From Isosphaera pallida ATCC 43644 (lineage in GTDB: Bacteria > Planctomycetota > Planctomycetia > Isosphaerales > Isosphaeraceae): 64,000 nt of DNA. Where the stretch lies: the NCBI RefSeq assembly GCF_000186345.1, contig NC_014962.1, positions 2,694,450 to 2,758,449 of the forward strand. Reading direction: 5' to 3'. A model generated the notes under the pieces. The model did no database searches. It had not been told where the DNA came from and saw only the letters and a program-made list of their open reading frames with translations. The position numbers and the translations under genes were made by a program. Positions within the stretch are counted from its first letter, which is position 1. Each line of letters begins with the position of its first letter. Positions 45,801-54,514 of the stretch are shown piece after piece.

Positions 45801-46792
45801 TAGCCTTGTTGATGCTTGATGAGATCATTCAGGCGAAATCTCTGCTCACACAAGGTTTGGAAACAAGTCGTGTCAAGCTGGGTGAGAACCATCCTATTGC
45901 CCTGACCTTTCTCAATAACCTGGCTAAAGCTTACGCTCAAACCGGTGACGCCATTCAAGCGATCCCTCTCTTCGAGCAAGTCTTGGAAACAAGTCGTGTC
46001 AAGCTGGGAGCGGACCATCCCAATACCTTGACCACGCTGAGTAACCTGGCTTTCGCACATAGTGAAGCAGGTCATATACAAATGTCGGTTTCTCTCTATG
46101 ATGAAGCCCTGCAAGGAAAGCGGACCAAGTTGGGTGAGGATCATCCTTCGACTCTCATCACTCTCAAAGGACTTGCCGGGGCTCATGCAGCCGCAGGTGC
46201 GTTGGATCAAGCCGCACTGTGCTACGAAGAAGCGTTTCGGAAGTTAGGTCAACGATTCGGGTCAGATCATCCCATGACGTTAGAGACCCTCTTGAGTCTA
46301 GCAAGGATTTATCGTCAGAGCGATCGAGTTGGCGAGGCGATTGAACTTGTCAATCCAGTCATTGAACGACTGCGTAGCGGACAACCTCGTAATCGCCGAC
46401 TTCTTGAGAACGGACTTAACACCCTGGGATGGGCTTTGCTTGAAACTGGAAAGCCCGCCGAGGCCGAACCAATCTTGCGTGAATGTCTGAAACTGAATCA
46501 AGAACTCGCTCCGGATTCCAAGTGGGTCGCGTTGACACAAACTCTCTTGGGCCAAGCGCTCCTCGATCAAGGCAAGTTGGTGGATGCCCTCCCATTGTTG
46601 ACGCAAGGGGAAGAGGGACTGAGAACCCAACGACAACCGGTCCGTTCTGGTTCGAAGTCTCAATGGGTCCAATCGGCTCGGCGTTTGGCGCGGTTGTATG
46701 AAGCGATGGAATTTCCCGAAGAGGCCGCGTTGTGGCGTGCCGAGGCCGACGCCAGACTCACGCACTTGGAAACCAACCGATCCCAGCCTTGA
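42815..46792 (+). CDS. Ser/Thr protein kinase fused to long TPR array
   Basis: 1,325 residues from the ATG at 42815; the frame is open back to 42620 with an unlikely start. A 125-residue polar leader precedes a PknB/Hanks kinase domain: Gly loop LGTGGMGEVW near residue 141, VALKLVK with the ATP-site Lys near 162, HRDLKPGN near 255, DFGLVKAL near 278, and MSPEQA activation/APE region. One membrane helix lies near 457-483. The rest is about 16 TPR units (42-residue kinesin-light-chain type, LGEDHPDTLxSLNNLA signature). Cytoplasmic kinase and extracytoplasmic TPRs are inferred. At 44590-45130 and again near 46040 the DNA is clearly AT-richer than in the kinase part, and 45441-45692 is a near-perfect duplication of 126 bases. 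Confidence 0.93.
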   Translation: MSESISKASSGATFSNLDRVESSVQDALKMTNPDDQVLFHDGECRDQPDLHAAVETRLNPRDVPMPPTPTTASQSPKGQASAEWETTIKRPVVIARPGVSWDESTVTVPQPGDSTLVEPTTSGNPVDGLIADRYRLLEILGTGGMGEVWKAEQLRPVRRIVALKLVKSTIRTEIVLARFEAERQALAIMDHPHVAKVLDAGTTDQGAPFFVMEYVDGLSLTEYCDSRKLSIPQRLELFVMICVAVQHAHYKGIVHRDLKPGNILIAESDGKPAVKVIDFGLVKALNDPNLLTDDTIHTHAGVMLGTLLYMSPEQARAVNPHDVDTRADVYALGVILYELLTGTTPIERGRLNPLSSEERRRIIMEEQPPRPSARLRERDSLHEAAALRGIEPGRLGSILKGDLDWVVMKALEKERHRRYETVNALSRDVQRFLANEPVEARPLSGLYRLRKFARRYRLQVTALVLVLATLVVGMAGVIYGLVVERQARDAEAKQRQIAEQEKTNAKREAATAVAVKEFVLRDMLSLAEARVQARARVKVDPDLKVRDVLLRAAQRIEGKFAEQPLVEAEVRLTLGNALCGIGRAREAIVQLERSHTIRKELLGDDHLSTLNALSDLGVAYEKAGQASQAIPIFEQVLERRRGKLGENHPQFIMSISNLAWCLDAVGDTAKAINYQEQAVTNIRLEKGKNHPATLKLMNNLAVFYKNAGDYSKALDLFEQVMIGRREQLGEDHPETLESINSLASVYLLNHQIQKSILLYEQAFTMMRSRLGEDHPDTLSSLSGLAAAHESAGEVFKAIPLLERVLEGRRIRLGTDHPDTLRSLSSLAAAYERGGEMAKALPLYQQAFEMMRVKLSEDHPSTLLSLNNLAFAYKKAGDTAKAIPLYEQCLEKQRAKLGADHPDTLTTLNNLASAYDSSGDTAKAIPLYEQCLEKQRAKLGADHPDTLTTLNNLARAYESAGDVGKAIPLYEQCLEQRRAKLGADHSDTLISLNNLAIALLMLDEIIQAKSLLTQGLETSRVKLGENHPIALTFLNNLAKAYAQTGDAIQAIPLFEQVLETSRVKLGADHPNTLTTLSNLAFAHSEAGHIQMSVSLYDEALQGKRTKLGEDHPSTLITLKGLAGAHAAAGALDQAALCYEEAFRKLGQRFGSDHPMTLETLLSLARIYRQSDRVGEAIELVNPVIERLRSGQPRNRRLLENGLNTLGWALLETGKPAEAEPILRECLKLNQELAPDSKWVALTQTLLGQALLDQGKLVDALPLLTQGEEGLRTQRQPVRSGSKSQWVQSARRLARLYEAMEFPEEAALWRAEADARLTHLETNRSQP
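45441..45692 (+). repeat. 126-bp tandem duplication inside TPR array
   Basis: Units 45441-45566 and 45567-45692 encode one 42-residue TPR each. A stretch of 77 bases (45467-45543 versus 45593-45669) is identical, and a third unit (45693-45818) is similar but diverged. Such high DNA identity among otherwise divergent TPRs points to recent duplication or gene conversion. Confidence 0.8.
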
Positions 46793-46985
46793 GACATCGC
46801 AACCCCCTCCTACCAATGGCGACGCCAGCGCGGGTCGTCTAGCATGGAGCGTCCCGCGCGTCGGGTCGCCGCCACGCCGTTCAAGGTTGCCGACGTCGCG
46901 GGTTTGGTCAGTTCCGCCTTGTTCCTCGGTTTTTGGGAGTACGATCCTCGTGACATTCATCCGTTCGTCCGTATTGCGATCGTTC

Positions 46986-48545
46986 ATGTTCAACGGTGGT
47001 TCGTGGAGATCAAGCGGTCAAGGCGCGCTGCTGGCCGCGTGGGTCGCGGTCAGTTCGGCGGCCTGGGGACAGGAGGCGGCTCCCGAGGTGCCGCCGCCCG
47101 ACGCGCCGCCGCCCGCGGCGGTGCTCCATGAGATCACCGCCCGCGAACTCAAGGCCCATGTCGCCTTCCTCGCCTCCGACCTCTTGAAAGGTCGGGACAC
47201 CGCCACGCCGGAAAGCCGTCTCGCCGCCGAGTATCTCGCGGCCCAATTGCTGGGCCACGGCGCGACTCCCGGCGGCGACATTTTGGAGGACGGCCAAGCC
47301 TCGTACCTCCAGAAGTTCCCCCTGGCCCGCGTCGCGCCCGACCCCGAAACGACTACCCTAGAGGTGATCGTTGAAACCCCCGCCGAGGAGGAGGGCGGCC
47401 AACCCGTCCGAAAGACCGCCACCTATCGCATGGGCCGCGACTTCCAACTCCTTGGCGTGGGAACCCAAACCGAAACCCGCTCCGGCGCGGTGGTCTTCGC
47501 CGGTCGTCCCACTGAGGCGGCTCCTGCCGTTGACGAGGCCGGGGTCTTCGTGATCCGCGACCCCTCCGCACCCTCCCGACGCCTCCAGCGCCAAGCCGAG
47601 GGAGCCGATGCCCCCAAGCCGCCACTGGCCACCCTGCTCTATCGAGGCGCGGGCTTCGACCCGTCTCAGGGCCGGGTTCGCTCTTCGCTGACCCTGCTCG
47701 AAGCCGAACGCCCCGCCGATCCCACCCTAATCCTGCCCGAGTCGGCCCGCGAACTCCTCGGCTTCGACCCCAACGACACCACCCCCCGCGCCCTGCCCCA
47801 GGTCCAGATGACCCTCAACCTCGGCGTCACGCGCGAAGACCTGTTCGATCACAATGTCGTCGGCTTCTTCCCCGGTTCTGACCCCGAACGAACCCGCGAG
47901 GTGATCATCCTTAGCGCCCACTACGACCACATCGGCGTCGCGCCCAACGGCGAGGTGTTCAACGGGGCCGACGACAACGCCTCGGGTACCGCCGGACTGC
48001 TCGAAGTGCTGGAGGCGCTGGCGAGCGGTCCGCGACCAGCCCGCACGGTCGCGTTTCTGTGGGTCTCGGGCGAGGAAAAGGGGCTGTTGGGCAGCCGCTG
48101 GTTCGCCAACCACGTCAGCCTGCCGGAAGGCTACGAGATCGTCGGCAACGTCAATATGGACATGATTAGCCGCAACGATCCACTGGCCATCAGCTTGACC
48201 CCCTCCGACAAGCACCCGAGTCATAACACCATCGTGGCCCACGCCGTGGCCGCCTGTCAGGCCGAAGGGATCGAAGCACGGTTCGACGCCGACCAATATT
48301 TCTTCCGCACCGACAGCGCTAACTTCGCCCGCAAGGGGATTCCGGTCGTCTTCTTCTTCTGCGGCATCCATCCCGATTACCACCGCGTCAGTGACGATGT
48401 AGACAAGGGCGACTTCGACAAGGCCGCCAAGGTCACCCGCGCGGTGTATCGCCTGGTCTGGTCGCTGGCCAACGCCACGGATCGCCCCCGCGTCACCGCC
48501 GAGGCCGAGACCAAGACCGATCCCAACATCGGTTCAACCGATTGA
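46986..48545 (+). CDS. Secreted M28-family zinc aminopeptidase
   Basis: 519 residues from the ATG at 46986. The frame is open upstream to 46698, and a GTG at 46950 could add 12 residues. The signal peptide (GALLAAWVAVSSAAWGQ) ends near residue 30. A middle PA-type insert (about residues 120-270) precedes the peptidase core: SAHYDHIG (His and Asp ligands), GADDNASGTAGLLE (bridging Asp), SGEEKGLLGSRW (catalytic Glu pair), NVNMDMISR (Asp) and HPDYHRVSDDVDK (His). All five zinc-ligand regions are present, so it is probably an active co-catalytic zinc aminopeptidase acting in the periplasm or outside. Confidence 0.93.
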   Translation: MFNGGSWRSSGQGALLAAWVAVSSAAWGQEAAPEVPPPDAPPPAAVLHEITARELKAHVAFLASDLLKGRDTATPESRLAAEYLAAQLLGHGATPGGDILEDGQASYLQKFPLARVAPDPETTTLEVIVETPAEEEGGQPVRKTATYRMGRDFQLLGVGTQTETRSGAVVFAGRPTEAAPAVDEAGVFVIRDPSAPSRRLQRQAEGADAPKPPLATLLYRGAGFDPSQGRVRSSLTLLEAERPADPTLILPESARELLGFDPNDTTPRALPQVQMTLNLGVTREDLFDHNVVGFFPGSDPERTREVIILSAHYDHIGVAPNGEVFNGADDNASGTAGLLEVLEALASGPRPARTVAFLWVSGEEKGLLGSRWFANHVSLPEGYEIVGNVNMDMISRNDPLAISLTPSDKHPSHNTIVAHAVAACQAEGIEARFDADQYFFRTDSANFARKGIPVVFFFCGIHPDYHRVSDDVDKGDFDKAAKVTRAVYRLVWSLANATDRPRVTAEAETKTDPNIGSTD

Positions 48546-48587
48546 AACCGTGTCGAGACCGCGCGACCGTAGAGCCATCCTGTCTCT

Positions 48588-48628
48588 AAGACGCGGAGGC
48601 GCGGGTAAACTCGCCGCTTCCGCGTCTT
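48588..48628 (+). terminator. Strong hairpin after M28 peptidase gene
   Basis: AAGACGCGGA (48588-48597) pairs perfectly with TCCGCGTCTT (48619-48628), with further GC pairing inside. It starts 43 bases after the stop codon. There is no long T run downstream, so it may be a factor-dependent or mRNA-stabilising hairpin. Confidence 0.45.
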
Positions 48629-48735
48629 CCACCACTCGTTGGGAGCAGCGTCGGGCCGCGACCTGTCGCAAACGATTCCTAGCCAACGGAAGGCGGCCCG
48701 GCTTGTGAAGACGATGAAACGACCAAGGTGACTGC

Positions 48736-49362
48736 ATGATCGTCATTGTCGATTACGGCATGGGGAACCTGCGAAGCGTGCAGAAGGCGTTCGAGGCGGT
48801 GGGTGCCCAAGCGTCGATCAGTTCGGACCCGGCGGCGGTCGCCAAGGCCGAGCGGGTGGTGCTGCCTGGCGTGGGGGCCTTCGCCGACGCCATCGCCGAA
48901 CTGAGGCGAACCGGACTGGATCGGGCGTTCATCGAGGCAGTCCACGCGGGCAAGCCGTGTTTGGGCGTCTGTCTGGGAATGCAACTGCTCTTCGAAGTCA
49001 GCGAGGAGGACGGCCTCCACCAAGGCCTGGGATTGTTGCCCGGACGAGTCGTCCGCTTCACCTCCCGACCCGGCTTGAAAATCCCCCATATGGGTTGGAA
49101 CACCTTGACCTTCAACCCCATCAATCCCTGTCCTCTTTTTGTAGATCAACCTGAACATCCCTCGGTCTACTTTGTTCATTCCTACTTCGTTCAACCCGCG
49201 CGGCCCGAGGATGTCGCGGCGACCGCCGACCACCCCGAGCCGTTCACCGCGGCTGTGGCCCGGGGTAACTTGTTCGGCTGCCAGTTCCATCCCGAGAAAA
49301 GTCAAACCGTCGGCTTGAAGATCTATCGTGCCTTCACCCAACTTCCGCTCCAGGTCTCTTGA
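48736..49362 (+). CDS. hisH: Imidazole glycerol phosphate synthase subunit HisH
   Basis: 208 residues from the ATG at 48736 (AAGGTG at a spacing of six). It is a class I glutamine amidotransferase: MIVIVDYGMGNLRSVQKAF, LPGVGAF, nucleophile in KPCLGVCLGMQLLFE (Cys79), HMGWN, YFVHSYF and the catalytic His/Glu in GCQFHPEKSQ. It supplies ammonia to HisF in histidine synthesis. hisF is not seen here; hisA follows 190 bases downstream on the same strand. Confidence 0.96.
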   Translation: MIVIVDYGMGNLRSVQKAFEAVGAQASISSDPAAVAKAERVVLPGVGAFADAIAELRRTGLDRAFIEAVHAGKPCLGVCLGMQLLFEVSEEDGLHQGLGLLPGRVVRFTSRPGLKIPHMGWNTLTFNPINPCPLFVDQPEHPSVYFVHSYFVQPARPEDVAATADHPEPFTAAVARGNLFGCQFHPEKSQTVGLKIYRAFTQLPLQVS

Positions 49363-49553
49363 GCGTGTGAACCCCAAAGGTGAAGGCGAGGCGATCAACG
49401 TCGTCCTCCCTTCTCTGGTCGTCATTGCGGTGGTCATTGTCGTGGAACCGTGTTGGCCTCGAATTGGACACAAGAGGTCGCTTGCGGATCGGTTGCCGGG
49501 TCGCTAGAGTGGCCGTCGTGGGATGAAGGAATGGGTCGGACGAGGTGAAGATC

Positions 49554-50282
49554 ATGCGAATTTTGCCGGCGATCGACCTCAAGGGGGGTCGGGTCGTGCG
49601 TCTGCGTCAGGGGGATTACGGCCGGGAGACGGTCTACGGCGACGACCCGGTTGCCTGGGCGTCGCATTGGCGCGACGAGGGCGCTCAAGAGCTTCACTTA
49701 GTCGATCTGGACGGAGCCAAGGACGGTCATCCGGTGAATTTCGCCGCGGTTCGGGCGATCCTGGAGCGGGTTGGCCTCCCGTGTCAGTTGGGCGGCGGGG
49801 TTCGGGATGCGGCCACGGTCGCCTCCTGGCTGGAGGCGGGAGTCGCGCGGGTGATTGTTGGAACGTTAGCGCTCACTCAACCGGAGCTGGTCCGCGATCT
49901 GATCGCCGCGCACCCTGGGCGTGTTGTGCTGGGGATCGACGCCCGTGACGGCAAGGTGGCGGCCCGCGGCTGGTTGGATCTTTCCGACGTGACCGCGCGT
50001 GACCTGGCCGCCCGGTTCGAGGATCTGCCCCTGGCGGCGATCGTCTTCACCGACATCGCCCGCGACGGCACCCTCGAAGGCCCCAACTTCGAGACCACGT
50101 TCGACTTGGCCCGCGGCACTCGTCATCCGGTCATCGCCTCCGGTGGGGTCTCCTCGCTGGAGGATCTGCGTCGTTTGGCCCAGGCCGAGGTCCAGGTCGC
50201 CGGTTGCATCGTCGGTCGTGCCCTTTATGATGGGTGTTTCACGTTGGCTCAGGCGCTCGAGGCGGCGCGGACCGGCTCCTGA
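49554..50282 (+). CDS. hisA: ProFAR isomerase HisA
   Basis: 242 residues from the ATG at 49554, preceded by GAGGTG at a spacing of six; a GTG at 49545 overlaps that site and is less likely. TIM-barrel blocks are complete: ILPAIDLKGGRVVRL (catalytic Asp), ELHLVDLDGAKDG, CQLGGGVRD, GIDARDGKVAARGW (second Asp), FTDIARDGTLEGPN and VIASGGVSSLEDL. It isomerises ProFAR to PRFAR, the substrate of HisH/HisF, and it follows hisH. Confidence 0.96.
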   Translation: MRILPAIDLKGGRVVRLRQGDYGRETVYGDDPVAWASHWRDEGAQELHLVDLDGAKDGHPVNFAAVRAILERVGLPCQLGGGVRDAATVASWLEAGVARVIVGTLALTQPELVRDLIAAHPGRVVLGIDARDGKVAARGWLDLSDVTARDLAARFEDLPLAAIVFTDIARDGTLEGPNFETTFDLARGTRHPVIASGGVSSLEDLRRLAQAEVQVAGCIVGRALYDGCFTLAQALEAARTGS

Positions 50283-50417
50283 CTCCGTTTGATTCCGTTC
50301 CGTCCTCTTTCATGGCCGATTGGCCCCGCCACCCGTGTCAGCGGCCCTTCTTTCTCCCTCTCCACGCAAATCGAGCCGCTTTGGCTCGCTTCCCCATCAC
50401 ACTTCGGGGGTGTCGTC

Positions 50418-52481
50418 ATGACCACCTATCACCTCGCCGACATTCGGAACATCGCCCTGGTGGGTCATGGGGCGTCGGGCAAGACGAGCTTGGCCGACGC
50501 CCTGCTCTTCGTGGCGGGGGCCACGTCCCGCAAAGGGTCGGTGGACGACGGTTCCAGTCTGGGCGACATCGACGAGGAGGAAAAGCGGCGGCATTTCTCG
50601 ATCGACTGCCACCTAAGCCACTGCGTCTGGAACAACAAGCAACTCCACTTCATCGACGCGCCGGGCTACCCCGACTTCATTGGTGGCGCGCTGGCGGCCT
50701 TGGCGGCTGTCGAGAACGTGATTCTGGCCGTCTCGGCCACCGATGGGCCAGGACTCAACAGCCGTCGTCTCTTTCTGGAGGCCACCAAGCTGGGCTTGGG
50801 CCGGATTATCGTCCTGACCAAGATGGACGGCGAACACGTCGATTACAACGCCGCCCTTGCCAAGATCCGCCAAACCTTCGGCACCATGTGCGTCCCCTAT
50901 AACGTGCCGATCGGCCAGGGACCGGACTTCCGTGGCGTCGTCAATGTGATTGACTCCCACGACCACACTCCCGAAGGTTGTCCGCTGGCCCCGCCCGAAG
51001 CCTACAAGATGCTCGTCGAGCAAATCGTCGAGTCGCGTGAAGACCTAATGGAGCGCTACCTCGAAGGCGAGGAGATCGACCCTGAAACCCTCCGCGACGC
51101 GCTCCATGACGAGATCGCCCAGGGGGTGATCGTACCGGTGTTGTGCGTCTGCGTCAAAAAGGACCTGGGACTCTCCGAACTGCTCGACCTGGTGGCCCGC
51201 TGCGGACTCAACCCCGGCGACGTCAAACATCATGGCTTCCGCGCCGAGGACGCGACCCACACCGACCTTGAAATCGAACCTTCTGAGGACGGCGAACTCG
51301 TCGCGCAGGTTTTCAAAACGGTCAACGACCCGTTCATGGGCAAGTTGAGCTATTTGCGGATTCTCTCAGGACGCATCACCAAAGATGGCACGCTGTACAA
51401 CTTGCGCACCGGCAAGTCGGCCAAGCCCGGCCACTTGTTCATGATTCAGGGAGGTCAGAAGGAGGAGGTTGCTGAGGCGATCGCCGGCGACATGGTGGCG
51501 GTGGCCAAGTTCGACGATCTCCACGTCTCCGACACCGTGTCCAGCACCCCCAACCTGCCGTTGCGGGTCAACCCGATCGCCTTCCCGCCGCCGATGGTCC
51601 CGCGCGCTGTCGAGGCCAAGACCCGCGAGGACGAAACCAAGCTTTCGGCCAGCTTCGCCAAGATCGCCGACGAAGATCCCACCTTCCAGGTCAAGCGCGA
51701 TCCCCAAACCCATGAACTCGTCATCTCAGGCATGAGCGAGTTGCATCTAGAGGTGTTGCAAAACAGACTCAAGCATCGTTACAAACTTGAATTCCTCACT
51801 CACGTTCCCCAAGTTCCCTACCTGGAGACCATCGCTGGCTCATCCGAAGCCCAACACCGCCACAAAAAACAAACCGGTGGCCGCGGCCAGTTCGCCGAGG
51901 TTCACATCAAGCTGCGTCCCCTGCCCCGCGGCGAAGGCTTCCGCTTCATCGACGCTATCAAAGGCGGCGTGATCCCCAACCAATACATTCCCGCCGTGGA
52001 AAAAGGAATCCGTGAACAACTTGAAGCCGGGGTGATTTCGGGCAATCAGGTGGTCGATGTCGAAGTGGAACTCTTCTTCGGCAATTACCACGACGTGGAC
52101 AGCTCCGAACAGGCATTCAAAACCGCCGCGCGGAACGCCTTCCGCAAAGCGTTCGAGGCGGCTCAGCCGTTCCTTTTGGAGCCGACAGTGGTTCTCCACG
52201 TGGTTGTTCCCAGCGACTATTTCGGCGCGATCACCGCAGATCTCTCCACCCGTCGCGGTCAGATCACCGGCATGGAGAGCCTCGACGGCAATCAACAGAT
52301 GATCAACGCCATTGTGCCACTGGCTGAAGTCCTCACTTACTCGACCCAACTCAAGTCGATCACCGGAGGTCAGGGCACCTACACTTTGGAACTCCACGGC
52401 TACGATCAAGTGCCCGCCAACCTGCAACATAAGATCGTCGAAAAATATCAAAAGAGTCGCGCGGGCATCGAGGAGGATTGA
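50418..52481 (+). CDS. fusA: Elongation factor G-like GTPase, divergent (FusA2-type)
   Basis: 687 residues from the ATG at 50418 (GGGGG at a spacing of seven); the frame opens earlier at 50289. The G domain has GHGASGKTSLADALLF (G1), DAPGYPDFIGG (G3, normally DTPGH) and VLTKMDG (G4, normally NKMD). The usual RGITI switch segment is replaced by RRHFSID. Domains II-V follow as in EF-G: GKLSYLRILSGRITKDGTLYN, MSELHLEVLQNRLK, GRGQFAEVHIKLRPL, DSSEQAFKTAARNAFRKAF and GQITGMESLDGNQQMINAIVPLAEVLTYSTQLKSITGGQGTYTLE. The divergent G motifs place it with EF-G paralogues rather than the main translocase, whose gene should be elsewhere. Confidence 0.9.
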   Translation: MTTYHLADIRNIALVGHGASGKTSLADALLFVAGATSRKGSVDDGSSLGDIDEEEKRRHFSIDCHLSHCVWNNKQLHFIDAPGYPDFIGGALAALAAVENVILAVSATDGPGLNSRRLFLEATKLGLGRIIVLTKMDGEHVDYNAALAKIRQTFGTMCVPYNVPIGQGPDFRGVVNVIDSHDHTPEGCPLAPPEAYKMLVEQIVESREDLMERYLEGEEIDPETLRDALHDEIAQGVIVPVLCVCVKKDLGLSELLDLVARCGLNPGDVKHHGFRAEDATHTDLEIEPSEDGELVAQVFKTVNDPFMGKLSYLRILSGRITKDGTLYNLRTGKSAKPGHLFMIQGGQKEEVAEAIAGDMVAVAKFDDLHVSDTVSSTPNLPLRVNPIAFPPPMVPRAVEAKTREDETKLSASFAKIADEDPTFQVKRDPQTHELVISGMSELHLEVLQNRLKHRYKLEFLTHVPQVPYLETIAGSSEAQHRHKKQTGGRGQFAEVHIKLRPLPRGEGFRFIDAIKGGVIPNQYIPAVEKGIREQLEAGVISGNQVVDVEVELFFGNYHDVDSSEQAFKTAARNAFRKAFEAAQPFLLEPTVVLHVVVPSDYFGAITADLSTRRGQITGMESLDGNQQMINAIVPLAEVLTYSTQLKSITGGQGTYTLELHGYDQVPANLQHKIVEKYQKSRAGIEED

Positions 52482-52792
52482 ACCGCATCAGCCGGAGGGA
52501 AATGGCCGGACGAAGCGTGCCTCACGAATCAGAGAGGTCCTCTTCGTCCGCCCGGATTCTTACAGAACCACCATGATCCGATCGCTTCAAGCCCGTGGTG
52601 GTTGGACTTGGAGGACCAGCACGTCACCGTCGCGCGGTTTCACCCTGCGGGCTTGGCGTTCGCGTCCCAACCGAACACCTGCCACCAATGCCAACAACCA
52701 ATGTTGGGAACCGAGGTTCCAACCAAGCTTGACTTGAGGAATCGAAACAACTGGGTGGGTTCGGTTGGCGATCCGCTTCCTAACTGACCGGG
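52482..52792. other. Convergent intergenic region
   Basis: 311 bases between the EF-G stop and the end of the minus-strand Gfo/Idh gene. It holds one hairpin (52507-52550). A short plus-strand frame with CHQCQQPM (52602-52787) and a minus-strand frame (52587-52796) were not accepted as genes. Confidence 0.45.
52507..52550 (+). terminator. Hairpin after EF-G gene
   Basis: CGGACGAAG (52507-52515) pairs with CTTCGTCCG (52542-52550) across a 26-base loop, about 26 bases after the EF-G stop. A short T-rich run follows (52557-52562). Terminator function is plausible but not certain. Confidence 0.4.
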
Positions 52793-54118
52793 TCAAGCCG
52801 TGGCGAGGACCGGCGAGGCGCTGGAGCGGGCCACTTCGTCCCAGGTGACGATGCGTCGTTCGTCCACGGCGCGACGGACCAGAAGACCAATTGCGGTAGC
52901 GATCCGGGCCTCTTCGAGCGTGAGGGGGGGCGGAACCCGGCCGGGTGAATCGCTTCGCAAGGCAGCGACGAAGGCCTCGAGAGCCAAACGCGTGTCGGGA
53001 AGCGGGCCAGGATGAAGGACGCGGCGGGGTTGGGAGCGGTCACGGAAGGTGAGGCGTCCCGAGGCGAGGTCAAGTCCGCCGCGTTCGCCGACGATTTGGA
53101 GGGTGACGCCAGTGAAGGCGTCGTCGGCGGGGTCGATCCAGCTTTGACGGAATTCCAGGCGGAAGCCGTCGGCCCATTCGAGGATGGCGGTGTACTCGTC
53201 GGTCACGTCGCGTTCGGGCCGGGTGGCGGCGAACAGGTCGCGCCGGCCCACGCCGAAGGCCCGCGACGGCGGACATCCTTTGAACCAGTGGACCACATCC
53301 CAGACGTGGACAGCCTGTTCTACCATCCAATCACCCGAACGCGCGCGCTGCCCGAGCCAGCCGCCGTGGCCATTCAGCGGGCCGTTGCTGCTAATCCAAG
53401 CGCCGCGAGCGGCGAGCAAGCGACCAAGCTCGCCTCGCTCCAGCACGATTTTGGCCTCGCGGTAGCGGGGGTGGGAACGGCGCTGAAAGCCGACATGGAC
53501 GGCCAAATCGGGTCGCTTGCGGGACTCGGCGATCAGAGCGTCGCACTCCTCCAGGGTTGGAGCCAGTGGTTTTTCGAGATACACCGAGCGACCGCTCCGC
53601 AGCGCCTTCAAGGCGACCGGAACGTGGAGGTCGCAGGGAAGGGCCACAATCACCCCGTCGAGCCGATCGGCGGACGATTCCAGCAGAGCGTCGGCCGTGG
53701 CGAAGCCGATTGGTTCCACGCCGCGCCCCTTGCGGATCACCGCGCAGGCGCGCTCGCCGTGTCGTTCTTCGACGTCGGCCACAGCGACCAGGTCGATCCC
53801 GTCCAGTTCCAGAAGGGTTCGCGCGAGATTGAGGCCCCGGTTGCCCGCGCCGATCAAACCCAACCGCAGGCGACGGGCCGACGCGCTGGTCGCGGCGTCC
53901 GCAGTGCCTTGAGCCGCCAAACTCAGCGCGGTCGTGGCGGCCATTGCCGCGATATTGCCAATCGCCGAGTGACCCACTGCCAACCCCGCCACGGCGGACC
54001 GTCCCAGAAACCGCCGGCGGTTGATCGGCGGGGGAAGAGGTGGCGGCGCGTCTGGCACCAAGGGAGACTCGGAACCATCGGCGTCGTGGGAGGTTCGGGG
54101 CGGATGCGATTGCGTCAT
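52793..54118 (-). CDS. Tat-exported Gfo/Idh/MocA-family oxidoreductase
   Basis: 441 residues from the ATG at 54118; the frame opens at 54328 but that part is Arg/Gly-rich and unlike the family. A Pro-rich leader precedes a clear twin-arginine signal (NRRRFLGRSAVAGLAVGHSAIG, about residues 33-54). The Rossmann domain follows (LRLGLIGAGNRGLNLARTLLE near residue 85, VALPCDLHVPVALKAL, EKPLAPTLEECDALI), then HVGFQRRSHPRYREAK, HVWDVVHWF and a Gfo/Idh C-terminal domain. Such exported NAD-dependent sugar oxidoreductases are characteristic of planctomycetes. The substrate is unknown. Confidence 0.92.
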   Translation of the reverse strand: MTQSHPPRTSHDADGSESPLVPDAPPPLPPPINRRRFLGRSAVAGLAVGHSAIGNIAAMAATTALSLAAQGTADAATSASARRLRLGLIGAGNRGLNLARTLLELDGIDLVAVADVEERHGERACAVIRKGRGVEPIGFATADALLESSADRLDGVIVALPCDLHVPVALKALRSGRSVYLEKPLAPTLEECDALIAESRKRPDLAVHVGFQRRSHPRYREAKIVLERGELGRLLAARGAWISSNGPLNGHGGWLGQRARSGDWMVEQAVHVWDVVHWFKGCPPSRAFGVGRRDLFAATRPERDVTDEYTAILEWADGFRLEFRQSWIDPADDAFTGVTLQIVGERGGLDLASGRLTFRDRSQPRRVLHPGPLPDTRLALEAFVAALRSDSPGRVPPPLTLEEARIATAIGLLVRRAVDERRIVTWDEVARSSASPVLATA

Positions 54119-54514
54119 GGGTTGGTCCGCTGTCTCGGGACGCGCGCGGCGAGGCAAACCGGCGGGTCGGGGCCAAGAGAACCAACGGGATGATTGTCGC
54201 CGTCGTTCATGTCGATCCCCGCGCGGTACACAGGCCCATTGTATCCTCCCGGTCGAACCGAGAAAACCACAACGACCCACCGCAAGTTCCCCTCGGCCTC
54301 GTCGGTCGTGCTGCCGAGTTTCCCCCAACCCAAAAACCTCCCCCCATTTCGCCTGAGCGAAACGGAGGGAGGTCGGTCGTAACCGTTCGACGCTCGGGAG
54401 GGTCAGACAACGCGAATCCAGTCATGGTCTCGAACACGAGATGTCAAAACCTTCTCATTCGTGAAGATCACATCACAACGCCTCTTGATCACTCGACGAA
54501 TCATCGACGATCAA
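54119..54514. other. Intergenic, contains minus-strand terminator
   Basis: 396 bases between the Gfo/Idh start and the end of the repeat-peptide gene. The hairpin at 54332-54372 is the only clear element. The upstream part (54119-54330) should hold the promoter of the Gfo/Idh gene. Confidence 0.45.
54332..54372 (-). terminator. Rho-independent-type terminator for repeat-peptide gene
   Basis: Read on the minus strand, CCTCCCTCCGTTTCGC and GCGAAATGGGGGGAGG form a long GC-rich stem with a four-base loop (CTCAG region). It is followed at once by TTTTTG (54336-54331). It lies about 140 bases after the stop of the gene at 54515-54850. Confidence 0.6.

Noticed and set aside
52587-52796. Two overlapping short frames after EF-G, one with CHQCQQPM resembling a zinc ribbon.
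   Set aside because: Only one Cys pair, no ribosome site, and the region lies between converging genes with a hairpin. Insufficient for a gene call.
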